From NCBI RefSeq assembly GCF_004843545.1, contig NZ_CP039457.1, forward strand, positions 958,501 through 1,022,500: DNA of 64,000 nt, read 5' to 3'. Of this stretch, positions 19,102 to 28,609 are shown piece by piece. The stretch's first letter is position 1, and every line of letters starts with the position of its first letter. A program made the translations under genes and the position numbers. The stretch comes from Streptococcus pasteurianus (GTDB lineage Bacteria > Bacillota > Bacilli > Lactobacillales > Streptococcaceae). Below the pieces are notes generated by a model that did no database searches, was not told the origin of the DNA, and saw only the letters and a list, made by a program, of their open reading frames with translations.

Positions 19102-19693
19102 TTTAGAAACAATTTTGCAAAATGGTGGAGCGGTGATTTTACCGACAGAAACCGTTTATGGGCTTTTTGCTCAAGCGATGAATGAGAATGCCGTTGAGCA
19201 TGTTTACCAACTCAAACGTCGTCCTAAAGACAAGGCGATGAATCTCAACGTAGCTGATTTTGAGACAATTTTAGCTTTTTCAAAACAGCAACCAAGTTAT
19301 CTCAAAAAGCTTTATGATGCTTTTTTACCTGGTCCGTTAACCATTATTTTACAAGCTAATGACCGCGTGCCAGCTTGGATCAATTCTGGCTTATCAACAA
19401 TTGGTTTTAGAATTCCCAATCACCCACAAACCTTGAAATTGATTAAGAAAGCTGGCCCCTTAATTGGTCCGTCAGCTAACATTTCTGGACAAGAAAGTGG
19501 GAAAGTTTTCAAGGAAATTCAAAAACAGTTCGGTGGTACTGTGACTGGTTTTGCTGACGATGCTGCCTTAACAGGGGTTGACTCGACAATTTTGGATTTA
19601 TCTGGAAAAACTGCTCGTATTTTACGTCAAGGTGCGATTACCAAAAACGACTTATTAACAGTTGTGCCTGATTTAACATTTACGAAAGAGTGA
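19094..19693 (+). CDS. tsaC: Threonylcarbamoyl-AMP synthase (Sua5/YrdC)
   Basis: A 199-aa YrdC-domain protein that makes threonylcarbamoyl-adenylate from threonine, bicarbonate and ATP for the t6A modification of tRNAs. Family blocks: VILPTETVYGLFAQA at the N-terminus, the KRRPKDKAMNL loop, LPGPLTIIL, and IGPSANISGQ. Substrate-binding Lys/Arg residues lie in the first two blocks. The C-terminal Sua5 domain is absent, as is usual in the short form. It overlaps prmC by 8 bp and is in the prfA-prmC-tsaC cluster typical of Firmicutes. Confidence 0.95.
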   Translation: MTDLETILQNGGAVILPTETVYGLFAQAMNENAVEHVYQLKRRPKDKAMNLNVADFETILAFSKQQPSYLKKLYDAFLPGPLTIILQANDRVPAWINSGLSTIGFRIPNHPQTLKLIKKAGPLIGPSANISGQESGKVFKEIQKQFGGTVTGFADDAALTGVDSTILDLSGKTARILRQGAITKNDLLTVVPDLTFTKE

Positions 19694-19796
19694 TTTTTGG
19701 AAAATTCTTCTCATACTGATGCAGCTTTTACATCATCTTGGAGCTGCCAAACTTTTAAGGAATGTGACATGATCTTATCAAAAAGGAGATAAGGAT
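19694..19796 (+). pseudogene. Possible remnant of a gene lost between tsaC and glyA
   Basis: A short frame from the TTG at 19697 reads MENSSHTDAAF and then [20 protein letters not shown] before a stop just ahead of glyA. In other streptococci, as I recall, a GNAT-family acetyltransferase gene often lies between tsaC and glyA. These 32 codons could be the joined ends of such a gene after an internal deletion. The peptide shows no acetyltransferase motif, so this is speculative. Confidence 0.25.
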
Positions 19797-21047
19797 ATGA
19801 TTTTTGACAAGGAAAACTACGAAACATTTGACAAAGAACTCTGGGAAGCAGTGCATGCTGAAGAAGTTCGTCAACAAAATAACATAGAACTCATTGCCTC
19901 TGAAAATGTTGTTTCAAAAGCTGTCATGGCAGCTCAAGGCACATTGTTAACCAATAAATACGCTGAAGGATACCCTGGCAAACGTTATTATGGCGGAACA
20001 GATTGTGTGGATATCGTTGAAAATTTAGCGATTGACCGTGCAAAAGAATTATTCGGAGCTAAATTTGCGAATGTCCAACCTCATTCAGGAAGTCAAGCTA
20101 ATGCCGCAGCTTATATGGCTTTGATTCAACCTGGCGATACAGTCCTTGGAATGGATTTGGCTGCTGGTGGACATTTGACACACGGTGCTCCTGTTAGTTT
20201 TTCAGGGAAAACATACCACTTTATTTCTTACACGGTTGATCCTGTGACAGAACGCATTGATTATGATAAATTAGCCGAGCTAGCAGAAGAAGTGAAACCA
20301 AAATTGATTGTAGCGGGAGCATCAGCTTACTCACGTATTATTGATTTTCAACGTTTTCGTGCCATAGCAGATAGTGTCGGTGCTTATCTTATGGTGGATA
20401 TGGCGCACATTGCAGGTCTTGTGGCATCAGGTCATCATCCAAGCCCAGTTCCTTATGCGCATATTACAACCACAACGACACATAAGACGCTTCGCGGTCC
20501 TCGTGGTGGATTGATTTTAACAAATGACGAAGCTCTCGCTAAAAAAATCAATTCTGCTGTTTTCCCTGGATTGCAAGGTGGACCATTGATGCATGTCATT
20601 GCAGGTAAAGCTGTCGCGCTCAAAGAAGCGTTGGACCCTGCTTTCAAAGAATATGGCGAAAATGTGATTAAAAATGCTGCCGCTATGGCTGATGTCTTTA
20701 ATCAACACCCAAATTTCCGTGTGATTTCAGGCGGCACAGACAATCATGTCTTTCTTGTTGACGTGACAAAAGTCGTTGAAAATGGGAAAGTGGCGCAAAA
20801 TGTCCTTGAGTCTGTTAACATCACGCTCAATAAAAATTCAATTCCATTTGAAACTTTATCACCGTTTAAAACATCAGGTATTCGTATCGGTTCACCAGCG
20901 ATTACGAGCCGTGGCATGGGTGAAAAAGAATCGCGTGCTATTGCTGAATTGATTGTTAAGGCACTTGAAAATTATCAAAACGAAACTATTTTAGAGGAGG
21001 TTCGTCGCGAGGTTAAAGCATTGACAGATGCCTTCCCGCTTTATTAA
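19797..21047 (+). CDS. glyA: Serine hydroxymethyltransferase
   Basis: A 416-aa PLP enzyme that converts serine and tetrahydrofolate to glycine and methylene-THF, the main one-carbon source. The PLP lysine is Lys230 in [14 protein letters not shown], and the SHMT signature blocks [20 protein letters not shown] and [11 protein letters not shown] are all present. RBS AAGGAGATAAGG fixes the start. It is the last conserved member of the tdk-prfA-prmC-tsaC-glyA block, followed 45 bp later by a nucleoid-associated protein gene. Confidence 0.98.
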   Translation: MIFDKENYETFDKELWEAVHAEEVRQQNNIELIASENVVSKAVMAAQGTLLTNKYAEGYPGKRYYGGTDCVDIVENLAIDRAKELFGAKFANVQPHSGSQANAAAYMALIQPGDTVLGMDLAAGGHLTHGAPVSFSGKTYHFISYTVDPVTERIDYDKLAELAEEVKPKLIVAGASAYSRIIDFQRFRAIADSVGAYLMVDMAHIAGLVASGHHPSPVPYAHITTTTTHKTLRGPRGGLILTNDEALAKKINSAVFPGLQGGPLMHVIAGKAVALKEALDPAFKEYGENVIKNAAAMADVFNQHPNFRVISGGTDNHVFLVDVTKVVENGKVAQNVLESVNITLNKNSIPFETLSPFKTSGIRIGSPAITSRGMGEKESRAIAELIVKALENYQNETILEEVRREVKALTDAFPLY

Positions 21048-21091
21048 CGAACAGTTGAATATTATTTGGGTATTCAACCACAAAACTAATC

Positions 21092-22069
21092 ATGATTGAT
21101 TTATATATTAAACGCATTGTTATTCATCAATTTACACCCAACGATACTGAGCTGATCTTGTCAGACCAATTGTTGACAATCACGCCACGTATTGATGAGT
21201 ATTTTCGTAAAAAACTAAGCAAAGTTTTCTCAGATGAAGCTAAACGTGGAATGTTTGCAGAAGATAATGTCTTTCTTAGCTATTTAAGTGATGATTTGAT
21301 GGAGTCATCTGTTAAGATTGCCCAACTTTGGAAAGAAGAATTTGTCATCTCGGAAAATCAAAAAACAAATGATTTGGTTTTTATCCAATTTGACAAAGAC
21401 GGTGTTGAACATTTTGCCTTTCTTCGTATTGCTTTGAAGGAAAATTTCACCCATATTTCTAGTGATAGTGAAAGTCCGATTAAGGTGACACAAAATAATC
21501 TGCCGTCAGCTGCGCAAACACCAGATGAAGCTTTGGTGATTAATTGCTCTAATCATCATTATTATTTGATTGAGAAGCGTGTCAAGCATAATGGTAGCTT
21601 TGCTAATTATTTTTCAGAAAATCTCTTGCAAGTCCAACCAGAGCAATCGGTGAAAAAATCGATAAGAATGGTTGAACAAACAGCGCAGAAAATTGCTGAA
21701 AGTTTCCAACAAGATGATTTTGCTTTCCAATCCAAAATGAAAGCTGCTATCCATAAAAATCTGGAAGAAGAGCAAGAATTATCACCAGAAAAATTGGCAG
21801 ACCAACTTTTTGATAGTAATTTGACTGCTCGTTTAACTTTTGTTGATGAGTTAAAAGAAAGTATTCCAGAACCAATTCAAGTAGCAGATATTGACCATTC
21901 ACGTCAGACGAAAAAATTGGAAAATCAGAAGTTATCCCTATCCAATGGTATTCAACTGATTGTACCTAATAATGTCTATGACGACGCTGAATCGGTAGAA
22001 TTTATCCAAAATCCAAATGGAACCTATTCTATCTTGATTAAAAATATAGAGGATATTCAAAATAAATAA
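21092..22069 (+). CDS. Nucleoid-associated protein (NdpA/NA37 family)
   Basis: A 325-aa cytosolic protein of the NA37 (NdpA/YejK-like) family. The N-terminal IDLYIKRIVIHQFTPND and the middle DEALVINCSNHHYYLIEKRV fit this family. Members bind DNA or associate with the nucleoid, but their precise role is not settled. The C-terminus (SNGIQLIVPNNVYDDAESV) is the region of highest conservation. It overlaps the next gene by 1 base (TAATG), so the two are coupled. Confidence 0.8.
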   Translation: MIDLYIKRIVIHQFTPNDTELILSDQLLTITPRIDEYFRKKLSKVFSDEAKRGMFAEDNVFLSYLSDDLMESSVKIAQLWKEEFVISENQKTNDLVFIQFDKDGVEHFAFLRIALKENFTHISSDSESPIKVTQNNLPSAAQTPDEALVINCSNHHYYLIEKRVKHNGSFANYFSENLLQVQPEQSVKKSIRMVEQTAQKIAESFQQDDFAFQSKMKAAIHKNLEEEQELSPEKLADQLFDSNLTARLTFVDELKESIPEPIQVADIDHSRQTKKLENQKLSLSNGIQLIVPNNVYDDAESVEFIQNPNGTYSILIKNIEDIQNK

Positions 22070-22671
22070 TGTTTAAGTTCTTAGGGCGTCTAATCATACT
22101 GGGCTTTGTCATTTTTTGTGGTTACCAAACGTATGTGGTTCACAAAAACGTACAAAATGTTTTACAGTATAAAGATATGGTCAAGGAGATTTTAGACGAC
22201 AACGATACCACCGCCAATGTTGATTTGGTCTTGGCGATGATTTACACGGAGACCAAGGGAGATGACGGTGATGTTATGCAATCAAGCGAAAGTTCAGACG
22301 GTGTTGCTAATTCCATTACGGATAGCCAGACCAGTATTCGTCAAGGCGTGACGGTACTTTCAGAAAATCTTACCTTGGCAGATGAAGCAGGAGTAGATGT
22401 CTGGACGGCCGTGCAAGCTTACAATTTCGGAACTGCTTATATTGATTACGTGGCAAAAAATGGTGGCGAAAATACGATTGCTTTGGCAACAGCTTATTCT
22501 CGTAATGTTGTCGCTCCAAGTCTTGGAAATACAACGGGAGAAACTTATTTTTATTACCATCCCCTTGCCCTTATCTCAGGTGGAAAATTGTATAAAAATG
22601 GTGGGAATATTTATTATTCTCGTGAAGTTCACTTTAATCTGTATTTGATTGAATTGATGAGTTTATTTTAA
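22069..22671 (+). CDS. Membrane-anchored lysozyme-like protein
   Basis: A 200-aa protein with an N-terminal membrane anchor (LIILGFVIFCGYQTYVV, residues about 8-24) and an external lysozyme-like domain. The presumed catalytic Glu lies in LAMIYTETKG (about residue 63). The later AVQAYNFGTAYIDYV and YYHPLALISGGK are typical of the Lysozyme_like family (bacteriophage T4-type/CwlT-like muramidases) found in streptococci after glyA. It probably cleaves peptidoglycan at the cell surface. ATG overlaps the stop of the preceding nucleoid protein gene. Confidence 0.85.
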   Translation: MFKFLGRLIILGFVIFCGYQTYVVHKNVQNVLQYKDMVKEILDDNDTTANVDLVLAMIYTETKGDDGDVMQSSESSDGVANSITDSQTSIRQGVTVLSENLTLADEAGVDVWTAVQAYNFGTAYIDYVAKNGGENTIALATAYSRNVVAPSLGNTTGETYFYYHPLALISGGKLYKNGGNIYYSREVHFNLYLIELMSLF

Positions 22672-22710
22672 AATGACATGAGAGCTAATGCTCTATTAGA
22701 AAAGAGAAGA

Positions 22711-24435
22711 ATGAAAGCATTAAGTCATTATTTTAAAGGGTACCTCAAGGAGACAATCTTAGGTCCCCTTTTCAAATTGTTTGAAGCATCTTTCGAGCTT
22801 TTAGTTCCGATTATTATTGCTAGAATTGTTGATACCATTATCCCTCATCATGATAAAAATCACCTTTATATGATGGTAGGGCTGTTATTTTTACTGGCAA
22901 TTGTTGGGATGTTTGTAGCTATTACAGCACAATATTTTTCTTCCAAGGCTGCCGTTGGCTACACACGTCAGTTGACAAAGGATTTATTTAAAAAAATCAT
23001 GGGCTTGAGTAAAGAGGATCGTGACCAGCTGACAACATCTAGTTTAGTAACGCGTTTGACAAGCGATACTTACCAAATTCAAACAGGTATCAACCAATTT
23101 TTACGTCTGTTTTTACGAGCACCGATTATTGTTTTTGGTGCGATTATCATGGCATTTACCATTAGTCCTAAAATGACGATTGACTTCTTGTTAATGGTGG
23201 TGATTTTGTTTGCGATTGTCTTTACCATGTCGCACTTGCTCAATCCGATTTACGCAAAGATTCGTCAGGCTACCGATAGAATTGTCAATATGACACGCCA
23301 GCAATTAGAAGGTGTGCGTGTGATTCGTGCCTTTGGTCAGGTTGTAGCAGAAGAACAAGAATTTGCGGCAGCCAACCAAGATTATACTGACTTGCAAATT
23401 AAAGCTGGTCACCTATCAAGTCTCGTAACGCCGTTGACTTATCTGGTGGTTAATGGCACATTGATTTTGGTGATTTGGCAAGGAAATCTTGAAATCGGTC
23501 GTGGGCTTTTGTCACAAGGAATGTTGATTGCTTTGGTGAATTACCTCTTGCAAATTTTGACGGAATTGCTCAAGATGACCATGCTTGTCACATCATTGAA
23601 CCAATCTTTTATCAGCGCTAAACGTATCACAGAAGTATTTGAAAAGGATTCTGAAAATTTGGCAACTGAGCTGATACAAAGTGAGTCAGCATTTGCTTTG
23701 GCGGTCAAAGACATGACGTTCACCTATCCAACCGCTGCCGAGCCGTCGCTGTCACATATTGATTTTAGTGTGAACGCTGGTGACTTTTTAGGTGTGATTG
23801 GTGGAACAGGCTCTGGGAAATCAACTTTAGTCGAACTTCTCACTCATCTCTACACACCGCAAGAGGGAAGCTTAGCTATTTTTCAAAATCAGCACTCTCC
23901 TAAAACACTTGGGGAATGGCGTTCTTGGGTCAATGTGGTGCCACAAAAGGCAGAGTTATTTCAAGGAACAATTCGTTCAAATTTGATTTTGGGAATTCGT
24001 GATGAGGTGAGTGATAATGAGCTCTGGAGAGCTTTGGATATTGCTCAAGCTAGCGATTTTGTGTCAGAAAAAGAGGGACAATTGGATGCCAAGGTTGAGG
24101 CATTTGGTCGTAATTTCTCTGGCGGACAACGTCAACGTTTGACAATTGCGCGTGCGCTTGTTAGAAAAGCGCCGTTCTTAATCTTGGATGATTCGACATC
24201 AGCGCTTGATTATTTAACAGAAGCGAAGTTGCTATCAGCCATTCATGAGGAATTAAAAGAAGTGACTCTTGTTTTGATTTCACAACGCACTAATAGCTTG
24301 AAAGCAGCTGATAAGATTTTGCTGCTAGATAGAGGACATCAACTTGGTTTTGCCAGCCATGATGAGTTACTCAAGCAAAATGATGTTTACCGCGCTATTC
24401 ATTACTCACAACACCAAGAAGAAAAGGAGGCGTAA
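22711..24435 (+). CDS. ABC exporter half-transporter with degenerate ATPase site
   Basis: A 574-aa fused permease-ATPase (six membrane helices, then NBD). Walker A is GGTGSGKST, the signature reads FSGGQRQR, and Walker B ends LDD instead of LDE, so the catalytic glutamate is replaced by Asp. This is usual for one half of heterodimeric exporters such as LmrCD or PatAB. The ATG at 22711 is preferred to 22678 because it matches the family's start (MKALSHYFKGYLKE) and has AGAGAAG upstream. The stop is 1 bp before the partner's start. Substrate probably lipophilic drugs or lipids; not proven. Confidence 0.88.
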   Translation: MKALSHYFKGYLKETILGPLFKLFEASFELLVPIIIARIVDTIIPHHDKNHLYMMVGLLFLLAIVGMFVAITAQYFSSKAAVGYTRQLTKDLFKKIMGLSKEDRDQLTTSSLVTRLTSDTYQIQTGINQFLRLFLRAPIIVFGAIIMAFTISPKMTIDFLLMVVILFAIVFTMSHLLNPIYAKIRQATDRIVNMTRQQLEGVRVIRAFGQVVAEEQEFAAANQDYTDLQIKAGHLSSLVTPLTYLVVNGTLILVIWQGNLEIGRGLLSQGMLIALVNYLLQILTELLKMTMLVTSLNQSFISAKRITEVFEKDSENLATELIQSESAFALAVKDMTFTYPTAAEPSLSHIDFSVNAGDFLGVIGGTGSGKSTLVELLTHLYTPQEGSLAIFQNQHSPKTLGEWRSWVNVVPQKAELFQGTIRSNLILGIRDEVSDNELWRALDIAQASDFVSEKEGQLDAKVEAFGRNFSGGQRQRLTIARALVRKAPFLILDDSTSALDYLTEAKLLSAIHEELKEVTLVLISQRTNSLKAADKILLLDRGHQLGFASHDELLKQNDVYRAIHYSQHQEEKEA

Positions 24436-24436
24436 G

Positions 24437-26173
24437 ATGAAGGCAAAAAATCAAAATCATACTAGCCGCCGTTTGTTCCAAGATCTTTTATCACAAAAAG
24501 GACTTGTTCTTGGTGCCACACTTGGAACGATTGCGCAAGTCGCTCTGACCGTTTATTTGCCTATTTTGATTGGGAATGCGGTGGACGTTGTCTTATCTCC
24601 GAAATCAATTAGTTTAATTGTGCCAATTGTAGCGAAAATGATTGTTGTTGTCGCTTTGAATACCTTGGTGCAATGGGTGAATCCATTGATTTATAACCGT
24701 CTAACGTTTGGTTACATTTACACATTGCGTCAAAAAGTCATGGAAAAATTAAACCAGATGCCGATTTCTTATCTTGACAAGAAAAGTTCAGGTGATTTGG
24801 TTAGTCGTGTGACAACTGATGCCGAACAATTGAGCAATGGTCTGTTAATGGTGTTCAATCAATTTTTCATTGGTATTCTAACGATTATCATTACCATTGT
24901 GACAATGGCTGATATTGATTTGTTAATGCTTGGTTTGGTGCTAATTTTGACACCATTATCACTTTTCTTAGCACGTTTTATTGCTCAAAAGAGTTATCAT
25001 CTTTATCAAAATCAAACAAAATCACGCGGGCAACAAACGCAGTATATTGAAGAAATGATTCGTCAAGAAAGTTTACTCCACACCTTCAATGCGCAAGATA
25101 TGGCTATTGACACTTTCACGACGATTAATGATACTTATGCTGATTACTCACAAGGAGCTATTTTCTATTCTTCAGCGGTTAATCCGTCAACGCGTTTCAT
25201 TAATAGCTTGATTTATGCTCTCTTGGCAGGAGTAGGGGCACTTCGGATTATGTCAGGCGCTTTTACAGTTGGGCAATTGACAACTTTCTTGAATTATGTC
25301 AATCAATACACCAAGCCATTTAATGACATTTCATCCGTTTTGTCAGAATTGCAGAGCGCCATTGCCTGTGCAGAACGTCTCTACGCTATTTTAGACGAAG
25401 AAAATGAGCCTCTTCCAGTAAAAGCTCAGCTTAACGCGGATAGTATCCAAGGACAAATTGAATTCAAAGATGTGTCGTTTGGTTATACTAGCCAAAATAC
25501 CTTGATTAACCACCTTAATTTATCAATCCCAGCGGCTTCAAAAGTGGCTATCGTTGGACCAACGGGGGCAGGAAAATCAACTTTAATCAATCTTTTAATG
25601 CGTTTTTATGAAGTCAATAGCGGAGCTATTTATTTGGATGGCGTTTCTATGGCAGATTATTCTGTATCAGAATTGCGCCAACAAATCGGTATGGTATTGC
25701 AAGAAACGTGGCTGAAAGTTGGAACGATTCACGATAATATTGCATATGGAAATCCTGATGCTACACGCGAAGAAGTCATTGCTGCCGCAAAAGCAGCCAA
25801 TGCTGATTTCTTTATTCGTCAGTTGCCAAATGGTTACGATACTTATCTGGCTGATGCAGGAGCGTCATTGTCGCAAGGACAACGTCAGCTGTTAACGATT
25901 GCTCGAATTTTTGTCAAACTACCAAAAATCCTAATTCTCGATGAAGCAACTTCATCTATCGATACTCGGACAGAAGTGTTGATTCAAGAAGCTTTTGAAA
26001 AATTAATGCAAGGAAGGACAAGTTTTATCATTGCACACCGCTTGTCAACAATTCAATCAGCTGATTTTATTTTAGTCATGGTAGATGGTGACATTGTTGA
26101 ACATGGTACGCATGACGATTTAATGGCAAAACAAGGCGTTTATTACCAAATGCAAACAGCCCAAGCAGGGTAG
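24437..26173 (+). CDS. ABC exporter half-transporter with canonical ATPase site
   Basis: A 578-aa permease-ATPase fusion. Walker A GPTGAGKST, signature LSQGQRQL, Walker B LILDEATSSID with the catalytic Glu, and H-loop IAHRLST. Together with the upstream gene it forms a heterodimeric MsbA/LmrCD-type exporter. AAAGGAGG precedes the ATG at 24437, which overlaps nothing but starts 1 bp after the upstream stop. The open frame extends upstream to 24344 but that part lies inside the previous gene. Transcription ends at the large hairpin at 26265. Confidence 0.9.
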   Translation: MKAKNQNHTSRRLFQDLLSQKGLVLGATLGTIAQVALTVYLPILIGNAVDVVLSPKSISLIVPIVAKMIVVVALNTLVQWVNPLIYNRLTFGYIYTLRQKVMEKLNQMPISYLDKKSSGDLVSRVTTDAEQLSNGLLMVFNQFFIGILTIIITIVTMADIDLLMLGLVLILTPLSLFLARFIAQKSYHLYQNQTKSRGQQTQYIEEMIRQESLLHTFNAQDMAIDTFTTINDTYADYSQGAIFYSSAVNPSTRFINSLIYALLAGVGALRIMSGAFTVGQLTTFLNYVNQYTKPFNDISSVLSELQSAIACAERLYAILDEENEPLPVKAQLNADSIQGQIEFKDVSFGYTSQNTLINHLNLSIPAASKVAIVGPTGAGKSTLINLLMRFYEVNSGAIYLDGVSMADYSVSELRQQIGMVLQETWLKVGTIHDNIAYGNPDATREEVIAAAKAANADFFIRQLPNGYDTYLADAGASLSQGQRQLLTIARIFVKLPKILILDEATSSIDTRTEVLIQEAFEKLMQGRTSFIIAHRLSTIQSADFILVMVDGDIVEHGTHDDLMAKQGVYYQMQTAQAG

Positions 26174-26264
26174 AAAAGATGTGAAAGTTGTCATCGTTGT
26201 TTACGTAAATATAATTATGTAAACAGATGTAAGAATTTTTCGATTCTCAGTTTAAATTAGAAAA

Positions 26265-26306
26265 GAAACTCCCTTAGAAATCGCTATTCTAAGGGAGTTT
26301 CTTTGT
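26265..26306. terminator. Bidirectional terminator between ABC exporter and amylase
   Basis: GAAACTCCCTTAGAA (26265-26279) and TTCTAAGGGAGTTTC (26287-26301) form a perfect 15-bp stem with a 7-nt loop, with A-rich sequence to the left and CTTTG to the right. It serves both converging genes. Confidence 0.85.
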
Positions 26307-26311
26307 ATTCA

Positions 26312-27766
26312 TTAGTGATTTGGTCCCCATGCGCTGACAGATTTTTCATTAACAGGAAAAACGCCATAGCCTTGCGCATCAATCGTGACCTCGGTCTGAT
26401 TATTTTCTAAGGCGTCTGTAAAAATGTGGTTAGCCCATTTCTCGCCAACAAATAAGCGTTTTGAAGTAGCGTTAGCATTACTGATGAGTATAGCTAGTGC
26501 TGTGGGGTGTTCATCATCCCCAAGACAAGTCCACGCAATGCAATTTGGGTCATCAAAGTAATCCTCTTCCTGTCCATAGACAGCTGTTTGACGAAGTTGC
26601 AACAATTGGTCAATCTCGTTTTGGAAATTTTCTTGCGCAAATTCGTCAGAAATGCCGTAGTAATCACCATAGAAAATACAAGGCAATCCAGTCTGACGAA
26701 GTAGAATCAAAGCGTAAGCAGCAGGCTTAAACCATTCTGCAATGGTTGATTCCAAAGCCTGCCCACGTTGTGTGTCATGGTTATCGACAAAAGTAACAGC
26801 AGAATCTGGGTGATTCTTGACCAAGGTTTGGTCAAAAATTGTCCGCAAATCATAATCTTCCATTTCTTGGCTAGCTTCAAAGAGATTTTGATGAAGGCGG
26901 ACATCTACCAAATCAAAACGATAATCGGTATTTTCCAAGTAATCGTTGTTAGACTGTTCATCACCATTCCAAAATTCACCAAAGACGTAGAAATCGTCGC
27001 CGTATTTTAATTTCATATCACGGATAAAATTGCCCATGAAGAAAGAATCAATGTGTTTGATAGCGTCTAATCGAAAACCAGCGATACCAGTTGTTTGAAC
27101 AAACCAGTCTGCCCAATCGTAAATGTTTTTAATGACTTGAGGGTGTTTGAAATCCAAATCAGCATACATCAGATAGTCATAATTCCCATTTTCACCGTCA
27201 ACTAAACCTTGATTTGCCCAACCTTTATTGTCGCCTTGAATTTGAAAAATTCCAGTTTTTCCAGTTTTGACATTATAATCTGTTCCTGTAAAATGATACC
27301 AATGCCACTCAAAATCATTATAGGTTTTATGCCGACCTGCAAAGGTAAAATTTGTCCAACCTTCGATTTCAAAAGGCTCACTAAGAACCTCTGTGCGGTC
27401 CTCTGGCACCACTTCGACAACAGTAAAGATTTCGGTGTGGTCAGCTGCTGCCTTGTGATTCAAAATCACATCCGCTAAGGGCTCAATACCATTTTCTTTT
27501 AAGCTAGCAATGGCAGCGAGATAATCGGCTTTAGTTCCATATTTGGTTCGAATCGTTCCTTTTTGGTCAAATTCTCCGAGGTCGAAAAGGTCATAAACAC
27601 CATAGCCAACATCGCCAGCGTGTGTAGCCTTAAAAGCAGGAGGTAACCAGATTTTAGAAATGCCTTTTTGAGCTAGTTCGGGAGCATCAGCTGCTAATCG
27701 TTGCCAGTGTTTCCCGTCATTTGGTAAATACCATTCAAAATATTGCATCAGAGTTTCATTTGTCAT
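26312..27766 (-). CDS. amyA: Cytoplasmic alpha-amylase (GH13)
   Basis: A 484-aa GH13 enzyme without signal peptide. Conserved regions: DVILNHK (I), GFRLDAIKHI (II, nucleophile Asp), FGEFW (III, acid/base Glu), FVDNHD (IV). The N-terminus NETLMQYFEWYLPNDGKHW is typical of intracellular amylases related to B. licheniformis and E. coli AmyA. It would hydrolyse maltodextrins after uptake. The ATG at 27766 has TAGGAG 8 bp upstream; the longer frame from 27802 lacks an RBS. A LacI-type operator overlaps its -35. Confidence 0.93.
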   Translation of the reverse strand: MTNETLMQYFEWYLPNDGKHWQRLAADAPELAQKGISKIWLPPAFKATHAGDVGYGVYDLFDLGEFDQKGTIRTKYGTKADYLAAIASLKENGIEPLADVILNHKAAADHTEIFTVVEVVPEDRTEVLSEPFEIEGWTNFTFAGRHKTYNDFEWHWYHFTGTDYNVKTGKTGIFQIQGDNKGWANQGLVDGENGNYDYLMYADLDFKHPQVIKNIYDWADWFVQTTGIAGFRLDAIKHIDSFFMGNFIRDMKLKYGDDFYVFGEFWNGDEQSNNDYLENTDYRFDLVDVRLHQNLFEASQEMEDYDLRTIFDQTLVKNHPDSAVTFVDNHDTQRGQALESTIAEWFKPAAYALILLRQTGLPCIFYGDYYGISDEFAQENFQNEIDQLLQLRQTAVYGQEEDYFDDPNCIAWTCLGDDEHPTALAILISNANATSKRLFVGEKWANHIFTDALENNQTEVTIDAQGYGVFPVNEKSVSAWGPNH

Positions 27767-27801
27767 AATAAGGCTCCTAGGAGAAAGACTTTTTTCTTTC
27801 A

Positions 27802-27842
27802 TTTTACCAAAAAGATAAAATAACGCAAGCGTTTGCGTAATA
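27802..27842 (-). promoter_or_regulatory. amyA promoter with LacI/GalR-type operator (MalR or CcpA)
   Basis: Read on the minus strand, TTGCGT and TAAAAT are 16 bp apart and form a promoter. The -35 is part of the near-palindrome TACGCAAACGCTTGCGTT (27821-27840). The CGCAAACG core matches the operators of MalR, the maltose repressor of streptococci, and also resembles a cre site. Repression by steric block of the -35 is therefore likely. Confidence 0.7.
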
Positions 27843-28000
27843 AAAAATATCTCTTCCTATCAAAACAAGCAAAGAATTCTGGTATAATATTTTCTAAAAT
27901 GATGTGAAGAGGAGTTTAGGAATGATGAAGAATTCTTGATTCAATTAGACTTTGAGAGAAACTAAAAAATCTGAGAAACAAATCTCAAATTTTTCAAGTT

Positions 28001-28609
28001 TTAAAGAAAATGTAGCGCCCATTCACCACCATAAGTGAGAATTAACACGTGTCCGATAATGGAAATTGGTTTACAAAGGATAATGATTTTTGAAAAAGTT
28101 TTAAAGGACATGTTGCTAAGCGCGGCTAACATCACAAGTAAATCAGCAGGTGCAAAGGGTGATATCATACATAAAATAAAAAAGATAGTAAATGATCTAT
28201 GGGTGGCAACGAGTTTTTCATATTTATTGAAAGTAGCTTCTTTGACGAAAAGCAGGCAAAATCGTTTTCCATACCAACGTGTCAGTAAAAATAAAATAGT
28301 CGAACCAAGAATAATACCAATGCAACTCGTTAAAATACCAATAACTGGGTGAAAAGTCATAACAGCTAAAACCATGGTCAAACTAATAGGGACAATTGGC
28401 ACAACAACCTGCATCATTTGTAGAAGAATGAAGAAAAGTGCTCCTAAAAATTTATCTTGCCCCACAAGCGTTTGTAATTTAGCCTGATTGGTTAGATAGC
28501 CATGCTGATAAAGCCAAATCACAAAGAGACAAGAAGCGATAAAAACAATAGCTGAAATGATGTGAATCAAACGTTGCACAAGTTTGTAATTGTTAAACAG
28601 AAATCTCAT
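28001..28609 (-). CDS. TVP38/TMEM64 (VTT/DedA-like) membrane protein
   Basis: A 202-aa integral membrane protein with about 5-6 hydrophobic segments and the VTT domain pattern (GIILGSTILFLLTRWYGKRF, then FTIFFILCMISPFAPADLLVMLAAL). VTT/DedA proteins act as lipid scramblases or proton-dependent transporters in membrane homeostasis. The ATG at 28609 is chosen; a TTG at 28615 is open and GGAG lies very close to the ATG, so the exact start is unsure. Monocistronic on the minus strand, divergent from the lac operon. Confidence 0.82.
   Translation of the reverse strand: MRFLFNNYKLVQRLIHIISAIVFIASCLFVIWLYQHGYLTNQAKLQTLVGQDKFLGALFFILLQMMQVVVPIVPISLTMVLAVMTFHPVIGILTSCIGIILGSTILFLLTRWYGKRFCLLFVKEATFNKYEKLVATHRSFTIFFILCMISPFAPADLLVMLAALSNMSFKTFSKIIILCKPISIIGHVLILTYGGEWALHFL

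Noticed and set aside
26497..27478. Several plus-strand frames within amyA
   Set aside because: Shadows of the amylase gene on the opposite strand.
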